Counted from the first letter of the stretch, positions 11,500 to 22,728 are shown. The stretch: 64,000 nucleotides of DNA from Xylogone sp. PMI_703 (GCA_021399445.1 JAJTUQ010000003.1:7316001-7380000), one strand, 5' to 3'. Notes: generated from the letters alone by a model not told the origin. Numbers and translations: made by a program.

Positions 11500-12885
11500 G
11501 GTGGGATGTAATTGAGTGAGTAAGTGTTTGAAGAAGTGTTGATGAAATTGGTCTTGGTTTTGACTTTGACTTTCTTTTGAACTTTGTTGTTGTTGATGAT
11601 GAATTGAATTCTGAACTGCTAGATCTTCCACCCCTCTTTATATCCACAAAATCAACAGATTCATCGCAAAGGAAATACATGGAGATAAGTGGGAGTAATG
11701 GACATTGTACGGATCTTTACCCGGTACCCAGGCGTACTGTATAATTACATGTGGCTTGCATTCCGGACATAATTAGGAGCGAAAGCTAGTGTCCGTTGAG
11801 ATTTACACGCGGGAATTGTGGTCCATCAATGAGGGTGGAGTTAAGGTTTCTGTTCCCGCGGGTAGACTTGACTTATCACCACTTATCGCCCTACGTAGGT
11901 GGCGCGACCGTAACTTCACAACGGTAAAATCTGACACGACCCGCACTCATCCTCAAATTATTAGGGGACAATGGCAAACAAGATCGGGGATCATACAGAA
12001 ATTTTCGGTTACCGAAAAGAGACAGTGGAATATCTCCTCTCAGGACGGAACTGTGAAGAAAGCACTAGAATTAATTAGTATAATGTTGACTACCAAGTAT
12101 GGGAAGCATAAATGCCAAGTCCCTTTATGCGGCGGGCTGCTGCAAGATAGTATGTTGCAGTCTGAATAATCTCCTAGACATTCGCACGGGGACGCGTTTG
12201 CATAACCAAAGAACGTCTACTTTACTACAGGCCGCAATATACCACACTTTTTTGTCCGTGCACTTTCGTAGAATACTATGGATAAATGCCTCTTGAGGCA
12301 ATAGTGCACAGACAGGAAAGTGTGATATATTAAGGTCTGTACGAAGTAGCAAGTGCTTCTAGATTTTCACGGCAATGCCTTCTAGAAATCCGTCATATAC
12401 CCGGAAGCCTGCATCCGTTTGCCAGACACTCCTGTACATTCTGGGTAAAGATGTAATTGCAGTTAGCTCTCCCAAAAAACAATACAGACTCGAAAGAGAT
12501 TTGGTAATATGAACGAAAAATGAGAAGAAGAATAATTGTTCATGGTGAGGTTTGGAGGAGTAGGATGTTTGTTCCTGGTGACGATCCTGGGGAAACCTTA
12601 AAGGTGAACTATTCCAGATATGTGTTAGCGTGAACCGGAGCTCTGGCATCAGCCTCGTGGACTTTCAACAACGATACGGTACTCAACAGATATTGGTTAT
12701 CACCGCAACCAACAATCCTAATCCCTGACAACATTCTCTCGCTTTGCTTCTATTCCGATCGCGACAGTTCATTCCTTTCAAGTATATCCGGGCTGATATC
12801 GGCGCAAGCGGTGCTGCTTCGGGACCATCAGGAGTCGCGTGGTACCAGTTTCATTGATTTCGAATTCGGATAGATAAAAGCAAAG
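11500..12885. other. Divergent intergenic region containing a fold-back element
   Basis: About 1.4 kb between the starts of the SDR gene and the TFIIS gene. It has no convincing coding frame. Its main content is the imperfect inverted repeat at 12210-12360, listed separately. The rest is ordinary intergenic sequence with promoter parts for both genes. Confidence 0.6.
12210..12360. repeat. Imperfect inverted repeat (fold-back or MITE-like element)
   Basis: The left arm at about 12216-12264 and the reverse complement of the right arm at about 12303-12350 match at about 38 of 48 positions by my hand alignment. The shared core includes AATATA, CACACTTT, TGTC and GTGCACT. Weaker similarity extends the element to 12210 and 12360. 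Nearly all differences are transitions. The loop holds a second small palindrome (TGCCTC-TT-GAGGCA, 12287-12300). No clear target-site duplication is visible. It could be a degenerate MITE or a hairpin RNA precursor. Confidence 0.7.
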
Positions 12886-13925
12886 ATGGATCAAAGGGAA
12901 TTAGAGACACGGATCAAGGCCCTGTCAAAGGCTGTTACTGACAAGGAGCCGGCGTCAAACGTCATCACGATCCTGGACACGTTAAAGAAGGAGGTGCATG
13001 CGACCGAGGAGCTTCTTAGAGTATGATCCTTTGCCATGCGCCTTTCATGTCTCTTCCCGAAGAGTTACAATACTCTTCAGAGGTGGGTTATTATTAGAGG
13101 CTAACACGGTCCCAGGCTACTAAAGCAGGTATGGTCGTTGCCAAACTACGAGGAAACCCGAATAAGGACATCGCGCGGCTTGCTACGGAGATTGTTCAGA
13201 AGTGGAAGAAGACCGTGGAGGCTGAAAAGGCGAAGAAGCAGAAGATGGGTGGATCACCAATGGTCAAGAATAGCAGCACATCATCGCCAGCACCGGCAGC
13301 TGAAACCAAGGGCTTTACAGGTGATACCTCGAAGCGACGATGGGAGACTGAAAAGGTTGATGTGAAGCGCACTGGAGTCGAATCTCGAGATGCATGCATC
13401 GGATTGTTATATAATGGGCTTGCGTACATGTCAGAGGAGTCTTCAACCAATATCATCATAAAGGCGATGGAAGTCGAGCAAGCTGCATATGATACTTTCA
13501 AGGGTGTCACTCCGGAGTACAGGGGCAAGTTGCGATCTCTATTCCAGAATCTGAAAAATGCATCCAACCGAGAACTCGGCCCGAGAGTCATGTCCGGAGA
13601 GATCACTGCGATGAAGTTCGTTGTTATGAGTCACGATGAGCTTAAGAGCAGTCACCAACGGCAACAGGATGAGAAGCTGCAAAAGGAGAACATGAAGAAT
13701 GCACAGGTAGCACAGGCAGAGCGAAGCATAAGTGATGCGCTCAAATGCGGCAAGTGTGGTCAAAAGAAAGTCAGTTACAGTCAAGCTCAGACTCGAAGTG
13801 CTGATGAACCGATGACTACTTTCTGTGAATGCACGGTCTGTGGTAACCGCTGGAAGGTACGTTTATCTGCTTATTCATTTACATTTCATACCATCACAGA
13901 AACTAATAAACCGCAGTTCTCCTGA
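12886..13925 (+). CDS. DST1: Transcription elongation factor TFIIS
   Basis: Rescues backtracked RNA polymerase II in the nucleus by stimulating transcript cleavage. Exons: 12886-13020, 13116-13856 and 13917-13925, giving 294 residues. The N-terminal LW/TFIIS-N domain spans about 1-80 (ELETRIKALSKAV, RLATEIVQKWKK). The central polymerase-binding domain spans about 120-240 (RDACIGLLYNGLAYMSEES, YRGKLRSLFQNLKNASN). The C-terminal zinc ribbon is CGKCGQKK...QTRSADEPMTTF...CTVCGNRWKFS. The essential acidic Asp-Glu pair of the ribbon's hairpin is present (SADEPM). The last exon has only 9 bases, coding Phe-Ser and stop; without it the ribbon would run into intron sequence. The start has no competing upstream ATG in frame. 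Confidence 0.96.
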
Positions 13926-14277
13926 ATGAAGAATCAATTCTATTCTTTATGTAATAATTCTTCCTTCTTTCCCTTCTATGGCTGGCCGGATTTCAATCAA
14001 GGAAAGTACCGTTTCCCCCGATTGACAGATTTATGGGAAATCACCCGACCATGATACCTTTGCCCGCTGTGGTGCCACATAAAGAGCACATAATGGAACT
14101 TCTCTGGAGTTGGCGTCTTCTGCAAACCGGGCAACCTCATTCCATCGCCCTTTTTACCCCCTTTGTGGGGTATATGTGTATCCAACAATTATTCCAGCCG
14201 TTATAGCATAGTGAGAAGCAATAGAACTCCATGGAAGGAATTGTGAAATCATTATGCGGGACTTGTTTGTGACTTCC
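13926..14277. other. Convergent intergenic spacer
   Basis: About 350 bases between the 3' ends of the TFIIS gene and the cysteine-synthase-like gene. It should hold both 3' UTRs. I see no gene or repeat. Confidence 0.6.
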
Positions 14278-15734
14278 TCAAGTGCTATCTTTGTCAATTC
14301 CAAGTAAGGCAAACAAGTCAGTCTGATCATGCTCATGTTCAAGACCCATCTCGCCCACCAGCCTCCAGAACTTGCTCAGATGTCTAGTCCCACTGTCGCA
14401 GAGAATAGTCACTATGCGGCTGTCCTTCGGCAAATTCATTGCTGTAACAACAGCTGCAACACAATTCACTGCGCTGCTGCTTCCGATGAATATTCCATCT
14501 TTTTCAACAAGCCATCTAGCCATCTTCATGGCTTGTTCATCAGATACTTTCACAGCATCATCAATAAGCTCCCTGCCGGCCTCAAAATTCTGTGTAAGCC
14601 GGTTGATTCCTATACCCTCTACAATAGTATCAACTTGTTGTCTTCGGCGAGTCCCTTCTTTCTCCTTATTGGAGAACATGACTCCGTACTTGACCTACAT
14701 ATAAATAGTTAGCTAGCCTTTAATACGGTGCCTCATGACCATAAGTAATTCTTACCTTGTTGTATAAGCCACTACCTTCAGGATCAGAGAGTACAACTTT
14801 AAGAGAGTCTCCCAACCCCTTCTCTTGCTTCAAATACAAAGCGACCCCGGAGAGAGTACCACCAGTACCAGCGCCCGTAACAAAAGCATCAATCTACAAT
14901 ACTGTTACCTCTCACTGTCTGAATGTTGGAGCGAATTTTGCAACCTACTTGTCCACCAGTTTGTTGATAAATTTCCGGGCCAGTACCATGAAGGTGAGCG
15001 CGGAAGTTAGCCAGAGACTCAAACTGATCGGCAAAGAAACCTTTACTAGAATCAGTTTTAGAATCGGTGTGTTCCTGTGCTCTTCTCCTCGCCAAGTTAA
15101 CAAAATGCTCCGTTGACGTAATAGGCGCGGGAGTTACTCTCTCGACGATAGCTCCCAAGTGATTCAACAGGTCGGACTTTTCTTTACTTTGATCATTAGG
15201 CATACAGATGTAAGCTTTGTAGCCTTTTGCTCTAGCTAATGTGGCAAGAGATATGCCCGTCGAACCAACGGTTCCTTCGTAGATAGTATCGCCTTGGTAT
15301 GGTGTTAGGAGGCCTTCTTCTTCAGCCATATCGATCATGCTCAAGGCAACCCTATCTTTGGGACTTCCTCCAGCTCCATTAAGGAATTCGGCTTTTGCAA
15401 GAATGGTTCTCCCTGTAGCCTCTGAAAGGCTTCTGATCTTGAACAGTGGCGTATTTCCAATGCATCCTTCTATTCCCTCTGGAATCTCAGGAACAGGTCT
15501 AGCTAATGAGGATAAGCGTCTATCTCTTGTATGATCTTCTAGTTTTAGTTTGTCATTATGTATATTGCTTCGTGCGACTCCATTGGAGGATTTGGATCCT
15601 CTTCTATAACGCTGAAACCGTCGTTCTAGATCAGGATACAAGTCTTTGTATCCCAACGTCAAAAGAATTCCGGTCACAAAGGCAATTGCCACGGCGGCAC
15701 TACCATATGCCCTTGGATGATCATTTAAAGACAT
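14278..15734 (-). CDS. MCY1: Mitochondrial cysteine synthase-like PLP enzyme (Mcy1/YGR012W type)
   Basis: Member of the fold-type II PLP enzymes, related to O-acetylserine sulfhydrylase/cysteine synthase. Exons 14949-15734, 14756-14893 and 14278-14694 encode 446 residues. The N-terminus has one membrane segment (about 11-29, SAAVAIAFVTGILLTLGY) followed by a basic linker, fitting the membrane-anchored mitochondrial Mcy1 group. The PLP lysine is K126 in GGSPKDR, and the phosphate-binding loop is in TGAGTGGTLSG. The substrate loop reads EGTVGSTGIS rather than the TSGNTG of standard cysteine synthases, which may affect substrate choice. The gene is divergent from an NDUFAF7-type gene 189 bases away. 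The family assignment is firm; the exact reaction is not known from sequence. Confidence 0.9.
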
Positions 15735-15923
15735 TATTTCACGATAATTGTGTCATTATATGAACATGAACCCGTTTGCCAGTTCTTGAATCGGAAAATA
15801 TACAATGATGGAATAGCTTGGCACGGCTGTAACATCCTTGTCAACCTCAAGAAGCTAGGACCATCTCTGTGCAACTTTCGCAAAGCTCGTACGGCCTTCA
15901 GCGCAAACCTCCTACAACCTCCC
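15735..15923. promoter_or_regulatory. Bidirectional promoter between two mitochondrial-protein genes
   Basis: Only 189 bases separate the start codons of the cysteine-synthase-like gene (minus) and the NDUFAF7-type gene (plus). Both promoters and both leaders must fit in this stretch, so shared control is likely. This is inference from spacing. Confidence 0.55.
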
Positions 15924-17529
15924 ATGGACTCTCCGATTATATCACAGCTGTTTAGACAGCTGTTCAGGCACCGTGCTTGTCAGTCATTGCGTTCAAGACC
16001 GGCCTTGCGCCTCCATATACAAGATGTACGGCCTACAACGCAAAGAAGACATATGTCTGACGAGCGAGGGAGGGGCACTGATCCAAAAGCGAATGCGGAG
16101 GCCCATTGGCAACAGAGGACGGATACATTCCCAATGGATATGTCACAGGAATATAACAAATATCCGCTCGTCACGGCGGATCAGTTAAGAGGCCGACGAG
16201 AAAGACCAAAGCGAGTAAAAATGCTCACACGAGACTTCATTGAGGGTATAGTAGGAATAACGCTGCTCCTTAAGCAGGGCTGATCTTATATAGATAGTTT
16301 ATATAACCCATCTTACGGCTACTTCTCTAAACAAGCTGTCATTTTCACTCCAGGCGAGCCTTTTGATTTCAACAATATCCAAGACGAGCCTGAATTTCAT
16401 CGTCTTTTAGGCCAGAGGTATACTGAATTCGAGGACAGATTGGACGAGAAGGAACCCAATGATACAAGGCAGCTTTGGCATACACCAACTGAACTTTTCA
16501 AACCACACTACGGAGAGGCTATTGCGAGATATCTCATCACGAACTACAAGATAACCCAATATCCTTACTATGATCTGATCATATACGAGATGGGAGCGGG
16601 GAATGGTACCCTGATGCTCAACATTCTAGACTACATTCGAGATACAGAACCTGATGTCTACGCCCGTACGAGGTATAAAATCATAGAAATCTCTCCAAAT
16701 CTTGCTTCTTTACAGGCTCGACAATTCCGAAGCGCACCGGATTCGAAAAGCCACTCGTCGAAAGTCGAGATCATCAATAAGTCTGTCTTCGAGTGGAATA
16801 ACGTAGTTCTCGAACCATGCTTTTTCCTAGCAATGGAAGTCTTCGATAATTTTTCTCACGACGCAATCCGTTATGACCCCATAACCGAAGAGCCTCTGCA
16901 AGGTACAGTCCTCATCGATAACAAGGGGGACTTCTACGAGTTCTATGTCCCGAACCTCGATCCTGTTGCCGCACGATTCCTCCGCGTCAGGCATGCAGCT
17001 ACGGGTGGAAAATATCCTCATCCACTCGCATCTAGCCGGATTCTGCGACAATTAAAGACTCGTCTCCCTTTCACGCCTAACCTGAGTGAACCCGAATATA
17101 TACCCACAAGATTAATGCAGTTCTTCGACATACTTGCAAACTACTTCCCCGCTCATAAATTATTGACGAGCGATTTCCATCAGCTTCCAGATACGATCAA
17201 AGGGATAAATGCACCAGTTGTACAGACCAGGTACAAGAGGAGGATGGTGCCGGTCACTACCCCCTTCGTAAGCGCTATCTAACTTCATGTTGGCAAACAG
17301 TAGGGGCTAACGTCGTCAGGTACACCAGGGCTATTTTGATATCTTATTTCCGACAGATTTCAATGTTGTGGAGAGCATATATAGAGCCATTACTGGAAAA
17401 CTCACCAGAGTTTCATCGCATGAGGAGTTCTTTAAGAGGTGGGCGGATGTGGAAGAAACTGAAACTCGAAGCGGCGAGAATCCTCTCTTGAGCTGGTACA
17501 AGAACGCAAGTGTATTATCCACTGTATAA
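15924..17529 (+). CDS. NDUFAF7: NDUFAF7-type SAM-dependent arginine methyltransferase (complex I assembly)
   Basis: Mitochondrial class I methyltransferase of the MidA/NDUFAF7 family; in animals it dimethylates an arginine of NDUFS2 during complex I assembly. Exons 15924-16245, 16294-17267 and 17320-17529 encode 501 residues. The N-terminus is rich in Arg with few acids (FRQLFRHRACQSLRSRPALR), fitting a mitochondrial presequence. The domain begins LTRDFIEDSLYNPSYGYFSK across the first splice junction. The SAM-binding motif is EMGAGNGTLMLN, followed by YKIIEISPNL and the family's EVFD motif (AMEVFDNFSHDAI). The open frame reaches further upstream without an ATG, so 15924 is the start. The last exon (HQGYFDILFPTDFNVVE) completes the usual C-terminus. 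Confidence 0.93.
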
Positions 17530-17713
17530 TCAATATAAAACAAACAAGTCACGTAATGGTCATATTTCGCGAAGACTTCAATTCCTCAGCATATCCAAGC
17601 TATTAGCCGTAAGAGGACTTCCTTTCTATAAAGTCGTAGCAAGGTTGGTATAATTTACAGTACACTCATAAAGCCTATAGTACCTTGAAACGCCAGCCTA
17701 AACCCCCTACCAT

Positions 17714-20700
17714 CTAAAGCTTAAGCTTTTCCGCAAACCATTTTTCCGCAGTGGCAACAGCCTCTTTGATACTCTCAGGCTTGGTACCTTGTCCCTGTCT
17801 GGTTGGTTCTTTACCACCAGACTTACCACCAACTATTTCTGAAACAGCAGCAGCCCAGTGTTCAGCAGTAAGGCCTTTTGATGCATGTTCCTATACTCCA
17901 TATTAGTAATTGTTGTGGGAATTGGAGCATATTACTTACCGTTCCAACATAGACACCATGGACTACAGCGCCTTCGCTTTCGCTACCACCGAATAAGTAG
18001 ATAGTCTTATCCTTTGCCTTTGACTTGAAGTGGTTCATAACATCGGCGATAGCTTTAGCATTAGCAGAGATGGGGAGGTGACCAATAAACACTTTGCTAT
18101 CCTTGTTGTCAGGGTGAGAGAAATGCCCCGTCACAATGTCTAGTGCCGTTTTTGATTCGGCCTTCTGTTTCTTCTTCTGCTCTTCCAGAACACTCTTCTG
18201 CACTTTCATGAATTGTGACTTAAGCTCTTCTTTCGTCAGAACAGCAACAGTGAGCTGGTTCAATTCGTTCTGCATGACTTTGACTTCTTGCTCCTTTTCG
18301 GGGCTATATGGCATAGCTTCCAGAGCAGCGATGCGTTTTCCGAATTCGCTGGCGACTCTTTGTACTTCATAGGCCGCATCGCCGGTATATGCGGTTATTC
18401 TTCGAATACCTTTTGCGATACCTCCCTCTTCCACGATTACCATCTCCTTGATGATACCAGTCTGGTCGACATGCGTTCCACCACAGAACTCGACACTAAC
18501 TTTTCGCCATTCTGCATTCTTTGGATCGGCTAGGAGGGTGTCAACATCAACTCCAACGGAGACAACCCGGACTGGGTTAGGGTAGGTCTCTCCAAAGACA
18601 GCACGAACGCCCTCAATGCCCCTAGCAACATCAAGGTCGACATCTTTGGCGTAGATCTTGCAATTCTGCTTGATGTATGAATTCGAAGAGTCTTCAATCT
18701 TCTTGATTTCATCCAGGGAAACGGCAGACTTGTGAGAAAAGTCGAAGCGCAGCTTGTCTTGGTCGACCAGCGAACCTTTCTGATTGACATCCTCTCCAAG
18801 ATGTTCTCTCAGGGAATGGTTTAGAATGTGAGTGCCGGTGTGGTTATTTCGAATAGGCTGCCTTCGAAGCTCGTCATATTCGCAAATAACTTCATCTCCA
18901 GCTGACAGATCACCGTAATCGAGATAGCCATTGTGGACAATATAGCCACCAAAAGTCTGTACATCAAGGACCTTGAATTCTGCAACATCATCGATGATAA
19001 TCTTGCCAGTATCAGCCACTTGACCACCCTGTTCTGCATAAAAGTTCGTTTTATCAAGTAAAAGACCAAAAGGTTTGTCCTTGGGTAGGCCTTCCGTGGA
19101 CTTCAAAAACCCCTTCCCATCATATATTAAAACAACCTTGCCGGTAGTATCTCCCTTCTTGAATTTGGCTTCATCATTAGGTCTTTCCACGCCAAGCTTA
19201 TCTAATTCGGCGATCTGGTGTACATCGAGCTTAGCGAATGTATGTGCAGCCTCTTTCACAGACTTGCTTGCTTCACGAGCTTTTTCCTTTGCAATTTCAA
19301 TCTCTGCATCGTCGGTCTCTAGTCCTCTCTCTTCAGCCATGATCTTGGTAAGATCTTCTGGGAAACCGAAGGTATCATATAACCGCCAAACGTCTGCTCC
19401 AGATAGCTTCTTTGTGTTTGACTTTATAGCCTGCGCGGCGTACTTCTCGAACATCTTCTCTCCTCGGTCAAGTGTTCGAGCAAAAGCCTCTTCCTCTTCG
19501 TCTAAGATCTCCTTCACATCCTGCTCCTTCTTCACAATCTCCGGGAACTGTTCGCCCATCTGTGCAACAAGAGCCGGAAGGATTTTCGAAAAGAAGCTTC
19601 CAATCTCAGCATTGAAATACTTTCTTGCATATCGACATCCTCTTCTTAGTACTCTTCGCACGACGTATCCTCGTCCTTCATTGTTTGGAACACCACCGTC
19701 GGATATGGCAAAGGTCAGTAAACGGGTATGATCGGCGACAACACGGTACGCCGTATCAATTCCATCAGCATCGTTTTTACCATACTTATCAGTATATGGT
19801 CGAGCACCAGTGACCTCCTGGATCTTCTCGAAGAGCGGGTAGAAGACATCTGTGTCGTAGTTGGAGAATTTATCCTGCAGGACTGAGACTAATCGCTCAA
19901 AGCCCATACCAGTATCAACATGTTTTGCAGGCAAGGTTTTCAGGGACTTATCCTTTTGTCTGTCGAATTGTATGAAAACGTTATTCCAGATTTCCAATAC
20001 ATTCGGGTCATCCTGATTGACAAGGTGGGCGGCATTGCGTCCTCCTAATCTGTCATAGTGGATTTCACTGCAAGGTCCACATGGTCCTTGATCACCCATC
20101 TCCCAGAAATTGTCTTTCATGTTGCCCGGCAAAATGTGATCATCTGCAACGCCGACTTGTCTCCATAGTTCCTTAGCTTCTAAGTCTGGTTCTAAGCCAG
20201 CAGCGGCATCTCCTTCAAAGTATGTGACATAGAGTCTGTCTGGGTTTATACCATAGACCTTGGTGAGCAGTTCCCAAGACATCTCAATAGCCTCTTTCTT
20301 GAAATAATCCCCAAAAGACCAGTTTCCCAGCATCTCAAACATAGTGTGGTGGTATTCATCTTTACCAACATCGTCTAGATCGTTGTGTTTGCCACCGGCA
20401 CGTATACATTTCTGGGTGTCCACAGCTCTTTTCAGTTTTGCCATGTCATCAGTCTGGCCGACTGTTCCCAGGAAAATCGGTTTGAACTGGTTCATACCTA
20501 TAAATATATTAGACAGAACTATACAATGAGAGCTTGTGCTATCTTACCAGCATTTGTGAAGAGAAGAGTAGGATCATTGTGAGGGACAACGGACGACGAC
20601 GGTACTGTGCAAAGTAAACATTAGTTAAAATTCTATTAAAACTGTTTCTAATGATCAAAATTAAAAGATATCTTTCTAATATAAAAATTTCTTTATCAAG

Positions 20701-20993
20701 GGTGCAAAAGTTGAAAAGCAGCTCTTTGAGCCCTGGCAACTTTTACCCCGCTACTCACCCACAGTATGCCCTTTCGACTCAAAGAAGTCCAGGAATTGCT
20801 TCCTGACAGCAGGAGCTGTCCATTTTGCCTGAGAGTTAGACATATTCAGCGCCGAGACAGAGTACTCGTGGTACCAGTGCGCCGAGACTGTGGTTGTGCG
20901 CGTGCTCAAAAAGGTTGGTCGCGTCTGGGTCTTATAGAATATTCGAAGGTGACTCAGTCGGAACTTTAGACTTCTACTCCGCAAATAACTCAT
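17714..20993 (-). CDS. ALA1: Alanyl-tRNA synthetase, probable dual cytosolic/mitochondrial forms
   Basis: Charges tRNA-Ala and hydrolyses mischarged Ser/Gly-tRNA-Ala. Exons 20759-20993, 20548-20604, 17940-20497 and 17714-17890 give 1008 residues from the first ATG. The aminoacylation domain is clear ([55 protein letters not shown]). The editing domain has [15 protein letters not shown] and the zinc motif CGGTHV, and a C-Ala domain ends the protein. The first ATG (20993) adds 50 residues rich in Arg/Ser/Thr ([20 protein letters not shown]), a likely mitochondrial presequence. The ATG at 20843 ([21 protein letters not shown]) gives the usual 958-residue cytosolic form. Yeast ALA1 also makes both forms from one gene. 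Leaky scanning or alternative transcription starts here are inference. Confidence 0.96.
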
Positions 20994-21159
20994 TCGCTCT
21001 TAGAATCCCGAGGAATATCATACATGCAGACCACCAAACATCAACTACTACAGTGCAATTGAGTGCTGGCGGGAAAAGCCTATTCCTGTAAAGCTGCCGA
21101 AAGAAAATTTCGATAGGTTTATGAATGAATTTCGGTTTCGGAAAGAGGGTTGAGATGGG
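20994..21159. promoter_or_regulatory. Compact bidirectional promoter
   Basis: Only 166 bases lie between the first ATG of alanyl-tRNA synthetase and the ATG of the acidic unknown protein. Both genes must start transcription in or near this stretch. A second start for the cytosolic synthetase form could lie inside the first 150 bases of that gene. Confidence 0.5.
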
Positions 21160-21895
21160 ATGGATCGCGCGGAAGCGACAGGCCAGAGAATACTTAGGAA
21201 ACGGAAGGCTGATACGCAGGACAACGAACGACTATCAAAGAGATTGAGCTTATTAAATCTTGGTATGTATTAGTTGTTTATGCCATTGAATTCATGGCAC
21301 TAATTACTAACTGTATACAGAGAAAAATGGCCAGATGCTCTATGTCCCCGTGGAGGAGAAGACTGAGAAGAGAGCCTCCAAGCCACCAGCCACTGCTGAG
21401 GATGACGATAGCATGCAATTAGATAATTCGAAACATAAAGTATACATCTACAATCTGGATGACGAGCTCTCAGATAGCGATTCCGACGATGGAAAGCTTA
21501 TCTTCCTCCCAGACATCGAAAAGCACCTTCGAGAATCGCGTATACCGCCTTCGGTCCTGGCAAATAGCAAAGGCGAACTCGCGGGAAACAATATGCAACT
21601 CATCTTGTATAAACCTATGAGTGAAGTTCTAGGATCTCTTGAGCAGGACAAAATCAGGAAGGCGATTGCTGAAACCAGAACAAAGGCAAGGGCAAAGCAC
21701 GAGGAGGAACGACAAACACATATCAGGGAGGCTCAGGACCCACTCGCAACAATTCAAAAGGATATTGATAATCATTGCTCTACTAATGGAGTAGTGAATG
21801 GTATTCTTGCTCCTGGGATCCCAATACAACAAGAACCCATCATTGAGGATATCGAGCCCATGGAGGAAGACCCTGATGCTATGGAAATAGGTTGA
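21160..21895 (+). CDS. Conserved-looking acidic protein of unknown function
   Basis: I do not recognise this gene. Two exons (21160-21262, 21321-21895) encode 225 residues. The N-terminus has a bipartite basic pattern (RKRKADTQDNERLSKR) that could be a nuclear localisation signal. The centre reads VYIYNLDDELSDSDSDDGKLIFLPDIEKHL, then IPPSVLANSKGELAGNNMQLILYKPMSEVL, which looks like a folded conserved motif block. A charged helix follows (RKAIAETRTKARAKHEEERQ), and the acidic tail ends EPMEEDPDAMEIG. The splice junction (GTATGT, then CTAAC, then CAG) joins in frame. It shares a 166-base promoter with alanyl-tRNA synthetase. A nuclear role is inference from composition. Confidence 0.78.
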
Positions 21896-22120
21896 CAATA
21901 TATGGCTATCTACGTTTAAGCAGCTATTATGTTTTAATTTTAATAGAGGTAATTTGTTCAATTCCAATTTCTACGGTGGTTCTCTGATATTGTGATAAAG
22001 GTAAACCAATCTTGTACTCCATTACTCCTGAATGTTTCGAGAATGCAACCTTCCAGCTCGATATATTCGTAGCGACAGAAATCCCTCCAACTTACGGTCC
22101 ACCACTCAGAAGTCTATATC

Positions 22121-22728
22121 CTAATGGGCAGCTGGTGGTGGTCCTGGAGGAGGGGCATAATATGAGGGTGACGAGTCTGAAGCCTCAGCCGGTCTTGTGG
22201 TTGGTTGAGAGTTCTGTGATGGGTCGATCTTTGTAGCGCCCTCAGGAGGTTGATATGAGGGAGGCATTGGCGCGTTCGGATCATACATCGGCGGAGGCAT
22301 AGGATGCATACCATACTGCCCTTGTTGTGGATACGGAGTATAATAGTAGTTGGAAGGGTTTTGGTAGTTGGGGTCAAACCTGGCTCGTTCTCGTCTGCCT
22401 AGCATCCACTGGTCTTGGTCAGCTCTGTTTCAACAGGATAGTATAGGAGACATTACTCTGTGGTATGGCAAAGGTGCTTGGCCTCTTGCGATCCGCCGCT
22501 TCGCATGCAGGTATCCCCCAAGTAGATAAGCCATGATGAGTGCGAATAAGCCGAGGAAAATGGACCATCTCACGATTTGGCCAGTCTGAGCACCAAAGGT
22601 CAGTCATAAGGACCGGTGATAAGACTTGACCAACATACCTTTGTCCACCAGAAGCTATCATGGTATACATAAACATTACCATCGTCATCGGTAAAGGTCT
22701 CCGTCTGCCTCGCTGAAATGACCGACAT
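22121..22728 (-). CDS. RCR-domain single-pass membrane protein
   Basis: Probable member of the fungal RCR family (chitin synthesis regulation / Congo red resistance), whose yeast members act in endomembranes and affect chitin deposition and cargo sorting. Exons 22639-22728, 22457-22585 and 22121-22408 encode 168 residues. Residues 1-30 form a short lumenal part (TFTDDDGNVYVYHDSFWWTK). One membrane segment follows (IVRWSIFLGLFALIMAYLLGGYL), then a juxtamembrane basic motif HAKRRIARGQAPLPYHRWMLGRRERARFDP, which is the RCR hallmark. The tail is Pro/Tyr-rich (MPPSYQPPEG, SYYAPPPGPPP), and PPxY-like elements could bind Nedd4-type ligases. There is no signal peptide. The family call rests on the membrane-plus-YHRW motif and was not searched. 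Confidence 0.78.

Noticed and set aside
11499..11631. N-terminal extension of the SDR to an upstream in-frame start
   Set aside because: The extension is Gln/Ser/His-rich leader-like sequence, and the family starts at the [14 protein letters not shown] position.
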